A stretch of DNA of 64,000 nt from an uncultured Rhodobiaceae bacterium (GTDB lineage Bacteria > Pseudomonadota > Alphaproteobacteria > RS24): contig CALEFA010000063.1 of the NCBI GenBank assembly GCA_937876775.1, positions 1 through 64,000 of the forward strand, in the 5' to 3' direction. Both the position numbers and the translations under genes were made by a program. Positions 29,543 through 39,216 of the stretch are shown one piece after another. The notes beneath the pieces were generated by a model that made no database searches, was not told where the DNA came from, and saw only the letters and a list, made by a program, of their open reading frames with translations. Numbering within the stretch: the first letter of the stretch is position 1; each line of letters begins with the position of its first letter.

Positions 29543-31009
29543 ATGAAAAGTAAATGGGTAAAAGGCCTACTGGCTATTCTGGCGGTTCTCGTCGCCATCA
29601 TCTTAATCCGGACATTTTCGCCGACAACCAGCGAGGCAACAGGCACTGGCTTTGATTTTGCCCCTGATGAGGCGCGGGTCACGAGCCTGATGAGCGACGC
29701 GGTGAAATATAAGACCATTTCCTTTGGTCGTGATAAGCCGACTTCCAGCAAAGAATTAATCGCCTTCCACCATTTCTTGGCGGATAAATTCCCCTTGGTA
29801 CACCGCTCATTGAAACGCGAAGTGGTCAATAAATATTCATTGCTCTACACATGGCAGGGCAGCACGCCGCAAGAAAAGCCAGTTTTACTTCTGGGCCATC
29901 TTGATGTCGTGCCAGTCATTCCCGGCACAGAGGGGGATTGGAAACAACCACCTTATGCCGGTGTAGTCGCCGATGGCTACATTTGGGGACGCGGCACGCT
30001 TGATAACAAGGTTAATATTATTGGTATTCTGGAGGCGGCTGAAAATATGTTGCGCGCCGGTGTGCAGCCGCAGCGCACGATTTATTTCGCCTTTGGCCAT
30101 GACGAAGAGCAGGGCGGCATTGATGGAGCACTGGAGATGTCCAAATTGCTCGAAAGCCGTGGTGTTGAGGCCGAGTTTTTGATTGATGAAGGTGGCTTGG
30201 TCACTAGCGGCGTTGTGCCCGGTGTCGACGTCCCTTTGGCAATTATTGCGCCAGCCGAAAAAGGCATTGTAACGCTGGAATTGAAAGCGCGCGGCGCCGG
30301 TGGTCACTCATCTGTGCCTCCGAAACAATCGTCGATTGGTATTCTGGCCGCAGCCATTGCCAACCTTGAGGCCAATCAATTCCCGCGTGATTTTTCACAT
30401 ACGCAACAATTCCTTGAATCGGTGGCTGATGAAATGGGCTTGGTCAACCGCATGGTTATGAAGAATTTGTGGCTGTTCAAACCTGTTGTGATGGCCAGCT
30501 TGGCCAATGACGCGCAGGCGCAGGCCGGTATGCGCACCACAACAGCGGCAACGGTTATCTCCGGTGGCATCAAGGCCAATGTTTTACCGATTGATGCGAC
30601 GGCCAAGGTGAACTTCCGTATTTTGCCCGGTGAAACACCCGATACGGTGCGCCAGCGTGTTATCGACGTGATTGATGACGCGCGCGTTAGCGTCGATTTC
30701 GACACCTCAGGTCAGCGTGGCATGGGGCCATCGCCGGTATCGCCGACTGAAGGTTATGGTTGGGATCAAATCACCAGCGCTATTCGTGACACGGCAGCAC
30801 CTGAACGTATTGTTATCACACCGCGTTTATTGGTGGCGGCTACCGATACCCGTCATTATCGCAATCTGACGTCCAATCACTACCGCTTCACCTACATGGC
30901 TTTGCCGGTTGGTGATTTGGGCACGATTCACGGCACTAATGAGCGTATTGGTGTGAAAACTCTGAACGACACGGTTCGGTTTTTCCATCGCTTGATGTCA
31001 GGGCTTTAA
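29543..31009 (+). CDS. M20 family metallopeptidase, PM20D1/carboxypeptidase S-like
   Basis: 488 residues with an N-terminal signal anchor (about 6-24). Zinc ligands are visible in LLLGHLDVVPV (His and Asp), GRGTLDNK (Asp), GHDEEQGG (catalytic Glu pair), LIDEGG and the C-terminal IHGTNERIG (His). A lid/dimer domain occupies the middle. Relatives include yeast carboxypeptidase S and mammalian PM20D1, which cleave or form N-acyl amino acids or dipeptides. The substrate is unknown; the anchor predicts a periplasmic location. Strong ribosome-binding site AGGGGGAG. Its stop faces that of grxC 3 bases away. Confidence 0.87.
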   Translation: MKSKWVKGLLAILAVLVAIILIRTFSPTTSEATGTGFDFAPDEARVTSLMSDAVKYKTISFGRDKPTSSKELIAFHHFLADKFPLVHRSLKREVVNKYSLLYTWQGSTPQEKPVLLLGHLDVVPVIPGTEGDWKQPPYAGVVADGYIWGRGTLDNKVNIIGILEAAENMLRAGVQPQRTIYFAFGHDEEQGGIDGALEMSKLLESRGVEAEFLIDEGGLVTSGVVPGVDVPLAIIAPAEKGIVTLELKARGAGGHSSVPPKQSSIGILAAAIANLEANQFPRDFSHTQQFLESVADEMGLVNRMVMKNLWLFKPVVMASLANDAQAQAGMRTTTAATVISGGIKANVLPIDATAKVNFRILPGETPDTVRQRVIDVIDDARVSVDFDTSGQRGMGPSPVSPTEGYGWDQITSAIRDTAAPERIVITPRLLVAATDTRHYRNLTSNHYRFTYMALPVGDLGTIHGTNERIGVKTLNDTVRFFHRLMSGL

Positions 31010-31012
31010 AAG

Positions 31013-31270
31013 CTAAGAAATCAGCAGGTCGTCGAGCTTATTTTGCGCATCAAGCGCATATAAGTCGTCACAACCGCCAATATGCCTATCGTTAATGAAG
31101 ATCTGAGGCACCGTATGCTTACCATTGGCGCGCGCCATCATGGCGTCGCGCAGAGCACGATCGGTTCCGACGTTAATTTCGCTAAAGGCGGCGTTTTTTT
31201 CGCGTAGCAAGGTCTTCGCCGCAGTGCAAAATGGGCACGTCTGGGTGGTGTAAATCTCAATTTTAGCCAT
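31013..31270 (-). CDS. grxC: Glutaredoxin 3
   Basis: 85 residues with active site C-P-F-C at 12-15, TVPQIFIND (cis-proline, glutathione binding) and HIGGCDDL. Dithiol glutaredoxin that reduces disulfides with glutathione. A further cysteine sits in the GGCDD motif, as is usual for GrxC. It is followed on the other strand by the convergent M20 peptidase gene. Confidence 0.95.
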   Translation of the reverse strand: MAKIEIYTTQTCPFCTAAKTLLREKNAAFSEINVGTDRALRDAMMARANGKHTVPQIFINDRHIGGCDDLYALDAQNKLDDLLIS

Positions 31271-31328
31271 AGTGTCCTCTACGACGGATTATTCGCTCAA
31301 ATCGAGCTAAAAGGCAAGTCTAATAGAC

Positions 31329-31562
31329 TTATTCCGCTGCTTGGCTCATATCATTTGGCAAGACGCTCAAATCGCAAGCGACCAAACGGCCATTGCGTCC
31401 TTCTTGCATGTCATATTGCACCCGTTGGCCTTCAACCAATTGCTTCAACCCGCACGCTTGCAAGGCCGTAACATGCACAAAGCAGTCGTCAGAGCCATCG
31501 TCCGGCGTAATAAAGCCATAACCATTGGCGGCATTAAACCATTTTACTGTTCCAATCATCAA
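31329..31562 (-). CDS. Cold-shock domain protein (CspA family)
   Basis: 77 residues: one cold-shock domain with RNP1 (NGYGFITPDD) and RNP2 (CFVHVTAL). Single-strand nucleic-acid binding protein. Begins with two consecutive ATG codons (31562 or 31559); AGGGG is 6-10 bases upstream. The 70-base upstream gap on the minus strand has a possible promoter TTGGCC-N17-TATTTC near 31590-31625. It lies 58 bases upstream of grxC; no terminator is evident between them. Confidence 0.93.
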   Translation of the reverse strand: MMIGTVKWFNAANGYGFITPDDGSDDCFVHVTALQACGLKQLVEGQRVQYDMQEGRNGRLVACDLSVLPNDMSQAAE

Positions 31563-31634
31563 AACACCCCTGTGTTGCGTATTATGTGATGATTAGGAAA
31601 TAGGTCTTTGCAGGCCAAAGGCCAATTTTTCGTG

Positions 31635-32444
31635 TTATTTTGTTTCTGCGGCTGTGAAAAACTTATCCGCAACCAACGTAAAACGGCCATAACGTGTGCT
31701 GGTCACGGCTTTCACTGGCGCTGCATAATCGGTTCCAGCAATACGGGCGAAATAAATGCTAAATGTGTCAAATTCACTGGCGTTTTGCATGCTTTCTTCC
31801 GAATAGCCAGCCACTGGCAACCATTTCGTTTCGCATTTCACCACCGGGCCGGCGACAGCAAGCCCATGGTCATCAGCCGCAATGAGTTGCATTTTTTGCG
31901 GCCTAAGATTAGCCAGTCGGCGCCCGTCGAACAGACGTTTGGGAAGACGGCAGACGCTGCTCAAATCATTGTCGTTAATCTGTCCGAGCATGGCTAGAAA
32001 CGGGTCATTGGTGCCTCGTCCGACCGTTTCAAGTGCCACAGGCGTTTTAGGCTGGCGCTCAGGCGGCAGCACATAGTCTGAATAAAACTGAGATGGCGCG
32101 CCATCGGTGTAGCCGATTTCAGATTTTTTAGTCTCATCACTTTGCTTCCACGCAATGCTGACGCCCACGGGCTCAAGTTGACCATTTGTAATCTGGCCAA
32201 AACTATGGCTTTCGGCAGAAGAAGAAGAAAACAACCGGCCAACACCGGCCGCTTGAGCGTTGGCCGACAAATGGTAGCCGCCGGTCGGTAACTTAAATTC
32301 TACGTCAATATTGGCAATCTTAAGACCGCTGACATAAGCCTTATATTGCGCCTGATAATGTTTCTTGACCGTGGCCGAAGCGGTGCTAAACGGCAGGGCC
32401 AGAACCGCCATAGAAATCAGCAATTTGCGTTTCAATTTGAGCAT
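31635..32444 (-). CDS. DUF3108 secreted protein
   Basis: 269 residues with a signal peptide (cleavage near STASATV, about residue 25), followed by the DUF3108 pattern: HYQAQYKAYVSGLKIANIDVEF, GAPSQFYSDYVLPPER, and the ending RYGRFTLVADKFF. Function unknown; predicted periplasmic. Its ATG follows the TGA of the MFS gene with no gap, so the two are probably translated together. Confidence 0.8.
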   Translation of the reverse strand: MLKLKRKLLISMAVLALPFSTASATVKKHYQAQYKAYVSGLKIANIDVEFKLPTGGYHLSANAQAAGVGRLFSSSSAESHSFGQITNGQLEPVGVSIAWKQSDETKKSEIGYTDGAPSQFYSDYVLPPERQPKTPVALETVGRGTNDPFLAMLGQINDNDLSSVCRLPKRLFDGRRLANLRPQKMQLIAADDHGLAVAGPVVKCETKWLPVAGYSEESMQNASEFDTFSIYFARIAGTDYAAPVKAVTSTRYGRFTLVADKFFTAAETK

Positions 32445-33740
32445 TCACTCAGCACTCATGGCCTTTTGCGAGTCGGCAATATCTTGCGTCAAACTGCGCG
32501 CGGCAAACCAGAAATGGACAAAGGCCCAAAGGGTAATCAACGCCATCAATGACATGGCATAGGGCAGGGCTTTGTCGCCATAGGTCGGTGTCAACCCATC
32601 GCTGATCAGGCCGATGGCCAGCGGCCCAATACCAAGGCCGATAATATTATTGATGAAAAGGGTGATAGCCGAGGCACTGGAACGCATATCTGGGCGCACC
32701 AATGTATGCAGCATGGCCAGCGACGGGCCGAAGTATAGTGCCCCGACGCTTACTGGCGGAATCATCAAAATGATCGCCCAAAATGCCGAGTCGGATAAAT
32801 AGGCGGCGATTGAAAACGGCATGGTGCAGATGGCGGTGATCATGATAATCCAGACATTCCAACGTACGTCTTTTTTGCCAAGCCGGTCGGCCACTGCGCC
32901 CCCAATAGCGGTGCCAAGCCCACCGCCAATGCCGATAATAAAGGCCAGAGTATAGCCAATTTCGGCGCTGCTCATGCCGTGAATGCGGTGTAAGTAAGAC
33001 GGTATCCATGCGATGCCGCCATAGCCAATGGTGATAATTAATGTCGTGGCGATGGTCAGTTGGCGAATTGATTTGGTGCGCCACATATGTAGCGACACAT
33101 CTTTCAGGCTTGGCGCTTTGGCACTGGCCACTGCGTCCGATGTTTTATCACTCATGCCACGCGGTGGGTCGCGCAAGGTGAAAATAGCCAAGACGGCAAT
33201 CGCTAAGCCGGGCAGGGCGACCAGCTGGAAAGCTGCGCGCCAGCCATAATGTTGGGCGATATAGCCACCGCCGAGAAAGGCGATAAACAGGCCAATATTA
33301 ATACCAAGGGCAAAAATCGCCAACGGTCCGGCGCGCTCGCTTGGCTCATACATATCTGAAATCATCGCGTGTGAGGGGGGGCTAGTGCCGGCTTCTCCAA
33401 CGCCCACACCGATACGCGCCAATAATAATTGCGTGTAATTTTGCGCCAAACCACAGACGTAGGTCATGATGGAGAATAATGTCAGCGCTGAAATGATAAT
33501 TTTCTTGCGCGAATAGCGGTCAGCCATATAGGCGATGGGAATGCCCAAAGTGGCGTAAAAAATAGCAAAAGCCAGTCCGCTCAAAAGGCCAAGCTGGGTG
33601 TCTGACAGCAGCATTTCCTCTTTGATGGGTTGCAATAAGATCGCCACAATCTGCCGATCGACGTAATTGGCTGTGTAAATGAGGGTAAGCAGGCCAACGG
33701 TATAGGCGCGCAGGGAGCGTGAAAACATAGCTTGAGGCAT
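32445..33740 (-). CDS. MFS transporter, spinster-like
   Basis: 431 residues, twelve predicted transmembrane segments. N-terminal YTANYVDRQIVAILLQPIKEE and the loop motif MADRYSRKKII are typical of MFS, especially the spinster-like group; a second half begins after RDPPRGM. The substrate is unknown. It is upstream of the DUF3108 gene and downstream of a small membrane protein (5 bases), so three genes of unknown function form a minus-strand unit. Confidence 0.87.
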   Translation of the reverse strand: MPQAMFSRSLRAYTVGLLTLIYTANYVDRQIVAILLQPIKEEMLLSDTQLGLLSGLAFAIFYATLGIPIAYMADRYSRKKIIISALTLFSIMTYVCGLAQNYTQLLLARIGVGVGEAGTSPPSHAMISDMYEPSERAGPLAIFALGINIGLFIAFLGGGYIAQHYGWRAAFQLVALPGLAIAVLAIFTLRDPPRGMSDKTSDAVASAKAPSLKDVSLHMWRTKSIRQLTIATTLIITIGYGGIAWIPSYLHRIHGMSSAEIGYTLAFIIGIGGGLGTAIGGAVADRLGKKDVRWNVWIIMITAICTMPFSIAAYLSDSAFWAIILMIPPVSVGALYFGPSLAMLHTLVRPDMRSSASAITLFINNIIGLGIGPLAIGLISDGLTPTYGDKALPYAMSLMALITLWAFVHFWFAARSLTQDIADSQKAMSAE

Positions 33741-33745
33741 AGATT

Positions 33746-34081
33746 TTACTTCTTAGAAAATAGCCGTCTTTGGCCGATTTGGTTGAAAATAATGCGCCAA
33801 ATACTAATAGCAAGCGCAGATAAAAGACTGAATAGAATGATCCGACCCAAACGAATAGAAGCGACGGATTCAATCATCGTCTCGACGTCTAACGCATTAC
33901 CCTTCATATAGGCTTGAACAATTGCCGCGCCAATTATGGCAAATAGGCCAATGAAGCTTGAGAGCAAGACCAATCGACCACGACGCCGCGAACGCCAAAC
34001 AGTTAGGAATGACGCAATAGCAATAGCGGTGCCGTCTATCAACGACAAAGGCCCGCCGACAAGTGAAACCCAATCGAACAT
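33746..34081 (-). CDS. Small integral membrane protein, unknown family
   Basis: 111 residues with about three hydrophobic segments (about 5-27, 38-60 and 78-100) and a basic end (RRLFSKK). I do not recognise the family. The ATG at 34081 is followed by a coding-like frame to 33746, and the MFS gene begins 5 bases later, which supports a shared transcript. Could be an accessory of the transporter. Confidence 0.6.
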   Translation of the reverse strand: MFDWVSLVGGPLSLIDGTAIAIASFLTVWRSRRRGRLVLLSSFIGLFAIIGAAIVQAYMKGNALDVETMIESVASIRLGRIILFSLLSALAISIWRIIFNQIGQRRLFSKK

Positions 34082-34162
34082 GATCTTACCTTACGCAGTT
34101 AGCCTGCCCGAAACCGATGCAAGCGTCAATGAACTTGCGTCCTATCGGTGGTGTATTATTGA

Positions 34163-35176
34163 TTAGTTAATCCAACCTGACAGGTCTTTGCGGGCCAACA
34201 GGGCCAGTAATTCAATGCTGTCTTGGGTGTCATTCAAACACGGCACGGTGGTGAAATGTGTGCCACCAGCTTCCAGAAAATCTTTTTGCAACTCAATGCC
34301 GATTTCTTCCAATGTTTCAACGCAATCGGAAATAAACCCAGGGGTGACAACGGCAACTTTCTTCGTGCCATTCTCTGCCAGCTCAACAACTGTTTTATCG
34401 GTGTAAGGTTGCAGCCATTGGGTCGGTCCGAAGCGCGATTGGAACGTCAGCTTCAACTGGTTTTCATCCATGCCTAGTTTTTCACGCAATAGGCGAGCAG
34501 TTTTGGCGCAATGACAATGATAGGGGTCACCCTTCTCAAAATAGCTTTGCGGCAGGCCATGGAATGAGGCAACGACGACATCGGGTGTCCAATTGAGTTG
34601 GTCGATATGCGCCTGCACAGATGTTGCTAAAGCATCGATATAGGCAGCGTGGTCGTGCCATGGCGCTGCTGTTCGCAGGGCTGGCTGCCAGCGCATTTTC
34701 AACAGGCTACGGAACACCTCATCATAAACGCTGGCGCTGGTTGTGGCACTATATTGCGGGTAAAGAGCCATGACGCTAATGCGCTCGCATCCAGCGGCTT
34801 TCAGGGCTGCCAATTTTTCATCGATAGACGGCCTGCCATAGCGCATGGCGTACTCAACGACCACTGTTTCGCCAAGCTCGTCTTGTAGTTTTTCAGCCTG
34901 TAGGCGCGTGTAATAGCGCAATGGGCTTTCATTGCTTTCCTGACGCCATATTTTGGCATAGGCCCTGGCAGACTTGCGTGGTCGCGTGTTTAAAATAATC
35001 CCGCGCAACAGCGGCTGCCAAATCAGCGGTGACGCTTCAATCACCCGACGATCGCTGAGAAACTGCTTCAAATAGGGTCGCAGTCCTTTAGCGTCCGGTG
35101 TCACGGGCGTGCCGAGGTTAACCAGCAAAAGACCCGTTTTACCAAAAGCAACTTGTGGGTGAGAATTAGGTAACAT
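34163..35176 (-). CDS. hemH: Ferrochelatase
   Basis: 337 residues. Inserts Fe2+ into protoporphyrin IX, the last step of haem synthesis. Seen: GLLLVNLGTP, YPQYSATTSASVYDE, the catalytic histidine in SFHGLPQSY, the LTFQSRFGPTQWLQPYT segment and the CVETLEEIGIE acidic helix. I start at the ATG at 35176 because the 26 codons upstream overlap hemA and are not family-like. It is 14 bases downstream of hemA, forming a two-gene haem unit. Confidence 0.96.
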   Translation of the reverse strand: MLPNSHPQVAFGKTGLLLVNLGTPVTPDAKGLRPYLKQFLSDRRVIEASPLIWQPLLRGIILNTRPRKSARAYAKIWRQESNESPLRYYTRLQAEKLQDELGETVVVEYAMRYGRPSIDEKLAALKAAGCERISVMALYPQYSATTSASVYDEVFRSLLKMRWQPALRTAAPWHDHAAYIDALATSVQAHIDQLNWTPDVVVASFHGLPQSYFEKGDPYHCHCAKTARLLREKLGMDENQLKLTFQSRFGPTQWLQPYTDKTVVELAENGTKKVAVVTPGFISDCVETLEEIGIELQKDFLEAGGTHFTTVPCLNDTQDSIELLALLARKDLSGWIN

Positions 35177-35190
35177 CAAGTCAACACAGC

Positions 35191-36438
35191 TTACTGCGCG
35201 GCTGACAATGACATAGGCATTGGCACGTCGCGTGAAATACCAAGATGCTCCCATACCTCTTTCACTGCGCTGACCAATTCCTCCAACATGACATCGTCAT
35301 GCAAGGGTGTTGGGGTGATGCGCAAGCGTTCGGTGCCGCGCGGCACAGTCGGGTAGTTAATGGGTTGGATGTAAATATTATGCTCATTGAGCAGACGATC
35401 AGAAGCGGCTTTACACAATATTGGATCGCCAACCATAATCGGCACAATATGGGTTTCGCTCAATAAAACCGGCAGGTCTTCTTGGGTAAGCATTTCTTTC
35501 AGACGCGCGGCGCGGTCTTGATGGCGGGCCCGCACGTCATTGGCTTGTTTCAAAATACGCACACTTTCAATGGCACCAGCGGCAATGGCGGGTGGCAGAG
35601 AGGTGGTGAAAATAAACCCTGGTGCAAATGACCGAATGGCGTCAATCAGGCTTGAATTGCCGGTGATATAGCCGCCCATGACGCCAAAGGCTTTGGCTAA
35701 TGTGCCTTCGATAATATCAACCCGATGCATCAGATTTTCGCGATCGGCAATGCCGCCACCGCGTTGACCATACATGCCAACAGCGTGCACCTCATCGAGA
35801 TAGGTCAGAGCATTATATTTTTCCGCCAAAGCGCAAATCTCTGCAATCGGCGCAACGTCGCCATCCATCGAGTAAACGCTTTCAAAGGCAATCAGCTTGG
35901 CCCGATCGGGGTCAGCCTCACGCAACATAGATTCCAAATGCGCGATATCATTATGCCGCCAAATGCGCTTGCTACAGCCGCTTTGACGCACACCCTCAAT
36001 CATTGATGCATGATTGAGTTCGTCTGAGAAAATAATGCAATCCGGCAGCAATTTGGCCAATGTCGACAAAGTCGCTTCATTGGAAATATAGCCTGACGTA
36101 AACACCAAGGCGGCTTCTTTATTGTGGAGGTCGCATAATTCTTTTTCGAGCGTCACAATTGTGTGGTGATTGCCAGAAATATTACGCGTTCCGCCAGCAC
36201 CTGTCCCCATTGTGTCGATGGCGTTTTTCATTGCCGTCATAACCTGATCATTCTGCCCCATGCCAAGATAGTCATTGGAACACCAAACGGTCACTTCGCG
36301 CGGCGGCTCGGTTGAATGGTTCATCGCGCGCGGGAAATCGCCAGCTCTGCGCGCCAGATCAGTGAACACACGATAGCGGCCTTCTTCATGCAAAGAAGCT
36401 AGCGCTTTTTCTAGGTGTTTCTCGTAATCAACAGCCAT
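35191..36438 (-). CDS. hemA: 5-aminolevulinate synthase
   Basis: 415 residues. PLP enzyme that condenses succinyl-CoA and glycine (C4 pathway), typical of alphaproteobacteria. Seen: [45 protein letters not shown] and the PLP lysine in [13 protein letters not shown]. The start at 36438 has GGGAGAG upstream. An imperfect inverted repeat at 36480-36509 stands in the short region upstream and may be a control site. Confidence 0.97.
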   Translation of the reverse strand: MAVDYEKHLEKALASLHEEGRYRVFTDLARRAGDFPRAMNHSTEPPREVTVWCSNDYLGMGQNDQVMTAMKNAIDTMGTGAGGTRNISGNHHTIVTLEKELCDLHNKEAALVFTSGYISNEATLSTLAKLLPDCIIFSDELNHASMIEGVRQSGCSKRIWRHNDIAHLESMLREADPDRAKLIAFESVYSMDGDVAPIAEICALAEKYNALTYLDEVHAVGMYGQRGGGIADRENLMHRVDIIEGTLAKAFGVMGGYITGNSSLIDAIRSFAPGFIFTTSLPPAIAAGAIESVRILKQANDVRARHQDRAARLKEMLTQEDLPVLLSETHIVPIMVGDPILCKAASDRLLNEHNIYIQPINYPTVPRGTERLRITPTPLHDDVMLEELVSAVKEVWEHLGISRDVPMPMSLSAAQ

Positions 36439-36479
36439 TATCTCTCCCGTCGAGGTGACCATTTTTAGCGCAATTATCT

Positions 36480-36509
36480 GCCAAAAACCATTGTTTCATT
36501 GGTTTTGGC
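36480..36509. promoter_or_regulatory. Imperfect inverted repeat upstream of hemA
   Basis: GCCAAAAACCA (36480-36490) and TGGTTTTGGC (36500-36509) are inverted copies except for one extra A. No T-run follows on the minus strand, so it is not a typical terminator; it lies 42 bases before the hemA start and could be an operator or leader hairpin. Confidence 0.35.
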
Positions 36510-36538
36510 TGTTTTGCCGCAGTTTGCTCAACTAATCG

Positions 36539-36772
36539 TTACGAAGCGTCCGCATCTTTGCGCACGAAAGTAACGGCATAATACTCTTGTCCGTCGAACA
36601 AATCGGCTGGTTCGCCGGGACCATCAATCATCATATAGCGGCGCGAGGTAATCTGGCCTTCCATACGATAGCCCCGTGCACTCATATTGCGCCGATGAAA
36701 TTCCATGGCGGCTGGCGTAAATTCTTTCGCTAAAACGGTAATGCGTTCTGGTTGTTTTGCATCGTCGGCCAT
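36539..36772 (-). CDS. Small hypothetical protein, 77 aa
   Basis: Soluble, charged protein with no signal or membrane segment; contains the stretches ITVLAKEFTPAAMEFHRR and YYAVTFVRKDADAS. I do not recognise the family. AGAGGA lies 8 bases before the ATG and the frame ends 100 bases before hemA, so both could share a transcript. The strand order and ribosome-binding site support a real gene. Confidence 0.55.
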   Translation of the reverse strand: MADDAKQPERITVLAKEFTPAAMEFHRRNMSARGYRMEGQITSRRYMMIDGPGEPADLFDGQEYYAVTFVRKDADAS

Positions 36773-36853
36773 TTAAAATCCTCTTAAAGGGGTCTCAGGA
36801 AATATATCTATAACGCAAAAAAGCGCCAGATAATATCAGGCAATTAAAAAAAA

Positions 36854-37993
36854 TTAATAGCCGCCCAATTCGGCATAACGCGAGCGATGGAAGTTGGTGT
36901 CACCAAGCAATTGCGACTGCACACGGGCCCGTTTCAAATATAGCCCCATATCAACCGCATCTGTCATGCCAATGCCGCCGTGCATTTGCACGCCTTCATT
37001 GGAAATCAATCGGGCGGCATCGCCAAGCCGTGCTTTCGCCAAGCTGACAGCGCGAGGCACGTCATTGCGGCGTTCATCAAGGGCTGATAACGCATCCAGC
37101 ACCACTGATTGACATAACTCAACTTCGCAAAACATTTCTGCCGCGCGGTGTTTCAGCGCTTGGAAAGTGCCAATAATCACACCAAATTGCTTGCGCTCTT
37201 TAAGATAGGCAAGGGTGGTGTCAAACACGGCCTCAATGCCGCCAAGCATTTCAGCCGCAATACAGGCGCGTCCAAGGTCTAACACGCTTTCCAATTCAGC
37301 CATGGCGGCGCCCAAAGGCCCCAAAGCATCATGCGCCGGAATGCTGACTTTGTCGAAACTGACCATGGCGGCATTGCGGCTATCGACCATATGCGTGCGG
37401 GTGACGGTGACGCCTTTGGCTTTGGCATCGACCAAGAACATTGACAGGCCATTGGCATCACCAGCGGCGCCACTGGTGCGGGCGACAACGATTAACTTAT
37501 CGGCAATATGGCCATCAATAACGAAATTCTTTTGGCCAGACAAAATAATCTGATCACCATCTTGCGCGGCTGTCATGGCCACTTGTTTAGGATTGTGATG
37601 GGCGGTTTCTTCCAAAGCCAGAGCTGTCAATAATTCGCCGCCGGCAATTTGCGGCAGAAGCTCGGCTTTTTGTCCGTCGGAACCCGCTGCCAGAATTAGA
37701 CCGGCACCCAAAATGGCCGTCGAATACAGCGGCGTAGCGGCCAATGTGCGGCCAGCTTCTTGCATGACAATACCAAGGCCGATAGGGCCAAAGCCAGTGC
37801 CGCCTTGCTCTTCGGGAATTAAAATTCCAGCAAAGCCAAGCTCGACAATCTGTTGCCAGACCGCTTTATCATAGCCATCAGCACTCTCTTCATCGCGCAG
37901 TTTACGCAGATTGGTGACCGGCACTTGTTCGGTAAAAAATTGCTTCGCCATATCGCGCAGCATGGTTTGTTCTTCGGTTAGCACGAGAGCCAT
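36854..37993 (-). CDS. Acyl-CoA dehydrogenase, first of a pair
   Basis: 379 residues: ACAD N-terminal helical domain (MALVLTEEQTMLRDMAKQFF), a middle beta domain (ALEETAHHNPKQ), and a C-terminal domain with LKERKQFGVIIGTFQALKHR and QMHGGIGMTDAVDMGLYLKR. FAD-dependent alpha,beta-dehydrogenation of an acyl-CoA. The middle-domain substrate/FAD loop deviates from the classical LTEPxxGSD form. It follows a larger ACAD gene by 29 bases; such side-by-side pairs often make mixed tetramers. The substrate is unknown. Confidence 0.85.
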   Translation of the reverse strand: MALVLTEEQTMLRDMAKQFFTEQVPVTNLRKLRDEESADGYDKAVWQQIVELGFAGILIPEEQGGTGFGPIGLGIVMQEAGRTLAATPLYSTAILGAGLILAAGSDGQKAELLPQIAGGELLTALALEETAHHNPKQVAMTAAQDGDQIILSGQKNFVIDGHIADKLIVVARTSGAAGDANGLSMFLVDAKAKGVTVTRTHMVDSRNAAMVSFDKVSIPAHDALGPLGAAMAELESVLDLGRACIAAEMLGGIEAVFDTTLAYLKERKQFGVIIGTFQALKHRAAEMFCEVELCQSVVLDALSALDERRNDVPRAVSLAKARLGDAARLISNEGVQMHGGIGMTDAVDMGLYLKRARVQSQLLGDTNFHRSRYAELGGY

Positions 37994-38022
37994 GGTTGTC
38001 TCCTAATGTTCGGGATAATGGT

Positions 38023-39216
38023 TTAGGCGTCGGGCAGACCGAGCACGCGTTTTGCAATCACATTCAACTGCACTTCCGATGTTCCGCCTTCGATTGAGTT
38101 ACCTTTTGAGCGCAACCATGAACGAGTGATGGAAAGTTCACGGGCATCAAAGCCTTCGCCTTCCCAGCCCAAGGCTTGCGTGCCCATAACATCAAGCAAT
38201 AGCTCAAACCGGCGTTTGTTCAGCTCTGTGCCGTAATATTTGAACATTGAGGCTGCTGCCCCCATGCCTTGGCCGGCTTTGGCTTCGTCAGCTGCGCGTT
38301 TTAAGGTCAACGCAAAAGCTTGGTGGTCCATCTTATGATTGGTCACCGCTTCCCGAATGGCTGGATTGGCAATTTTATCGCCATCTTCGCCAAAGTTTTC
38401 TTTCGCCATAGCTTCCATGCCGCCCATTGAGGCAGCACCGCCACCGCCCATGCCCATGGCGGAAATCATTGTCCGCTCATGTTCCAACAGGCGTTTGGCA
38501 ATTGTCCAACCTTTGTTCAGTTCACCAACTAGATTTTCTTTTGGCACAACCACATCGGTCAAGAATGTTTCACAAAACGGTGAGGCGCCGGAAATCAGTT
38601 TAATCGGCCGCGCTTCAACGCCTGGTGTGTTCATATCAATCAAGAGGAAAGAAATGCCGTCATGCTTGACGCTCGAGTCGGTGCGCACGAGGCAGAAAAT
38701 CCAATCGCACTGGTCGGCGTAAGAGGTCCAAACTTTTTGGCCATTGACCAAATAATGGTCGCCTTTGTCTTCGGCTTTGGTTTGCAGGCCAGCCAGATCA
38801 GAACCCGCGCCGGGCTCGGAATAGCCTTGGCACCAACGGATTTCACCGCGCACAATCTCGCCGAGATATTTCTTCTTTTGCTCCTCGCTGGCAAATTCCA
38901 GCAGGGCTGGGCCAAGCATCCAAAGGCCAAAGCTGGCCAATGGTGTGCGGGCATTAATGCGAGACATTTCTTGCTGCAGAATGCGTGCTTCATCTTTCGA
39001 CAAGCCGCCGCCGCCATATTCGGCCGGCCATTCAGGGGCTGTCCAGCCGCGTGATGCCATGCGGTCGAGCCATATTTTTGTGTCTGGATTTGGGAAGTCA
39101 GCGTTGCGACCGCCCCACGGTGTTTCGCGCTCCGGCATAGGCGTGCGCATTGATTCTGGGCAGTTTTCTTCCAACCAAGCGCGGGTTTCCGCGCGGAATG
39201 TGTCGAGATCAGTCAT
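38023..39216 (-). CDS. Acyl-CoA dehydrogenase, second of a pair
   Basis: 397 residues. Begins MTDLDTFRAETRAWLEENCPE and contains GWTAPEWPAEYGGGGLSKDE, the FAD/substrate loop YSEPGAGSDLAGLQT, and the C-terminal KGNSIEGGTSEVQLNVIAKR. This is the longer partner type in heterotetrameric ACADs of sterol and other polycyclic side-chain catabolism; that use here is inference. A 140-base gap separates it from the 2-hydroxyacid dehydrogenase gene upstream and may carry a promoter. Confidence 0.88.
   Translation of the reverse strand: MTDLDTFRAETRAWLEENCPESMRTPMPERETPWGGRNADFPNPDTKIWLDRMASRGWTAPEWPAEYGGGGLSKDEARILQQEMSRINARTPLASFGLWMLGPALLEFASEEQKKKYLGEIVRGEIRWCQGYSEPGAGSDLAGLQTKAEDKGDHYLVNGQKVWTSYADQCDWIFCLVRTDSSVKHDGISFLLIDMNTPGVEARPIKLISGASPFCETFLTDVVVPKENLVGELNKGWTIAKRLLEHERTMISAMGMGGGGAASMGGMEAMAKENFGEDGDKIANPAIREAVTNHKMDHQAFALTLKRAADEAKAGQGMGAAASMFKYYGTELNKRRFELLLDVMGTQALGWEGEGFDARELSITRSWLRSKGNSIEGGTSEVQLNVIAKRVLGLPDA

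Noticed and set aside
31601-31630. Hairpin GGTCTTTG/CAAAGGCC followed by AATTTTT on the plus strand
   Set aside because: It has the look of a terminator, but no plus-strand gene ends nearby; it sits in the upstream region of the minus-strand cold-shock gene and could be a leader structure or chance.
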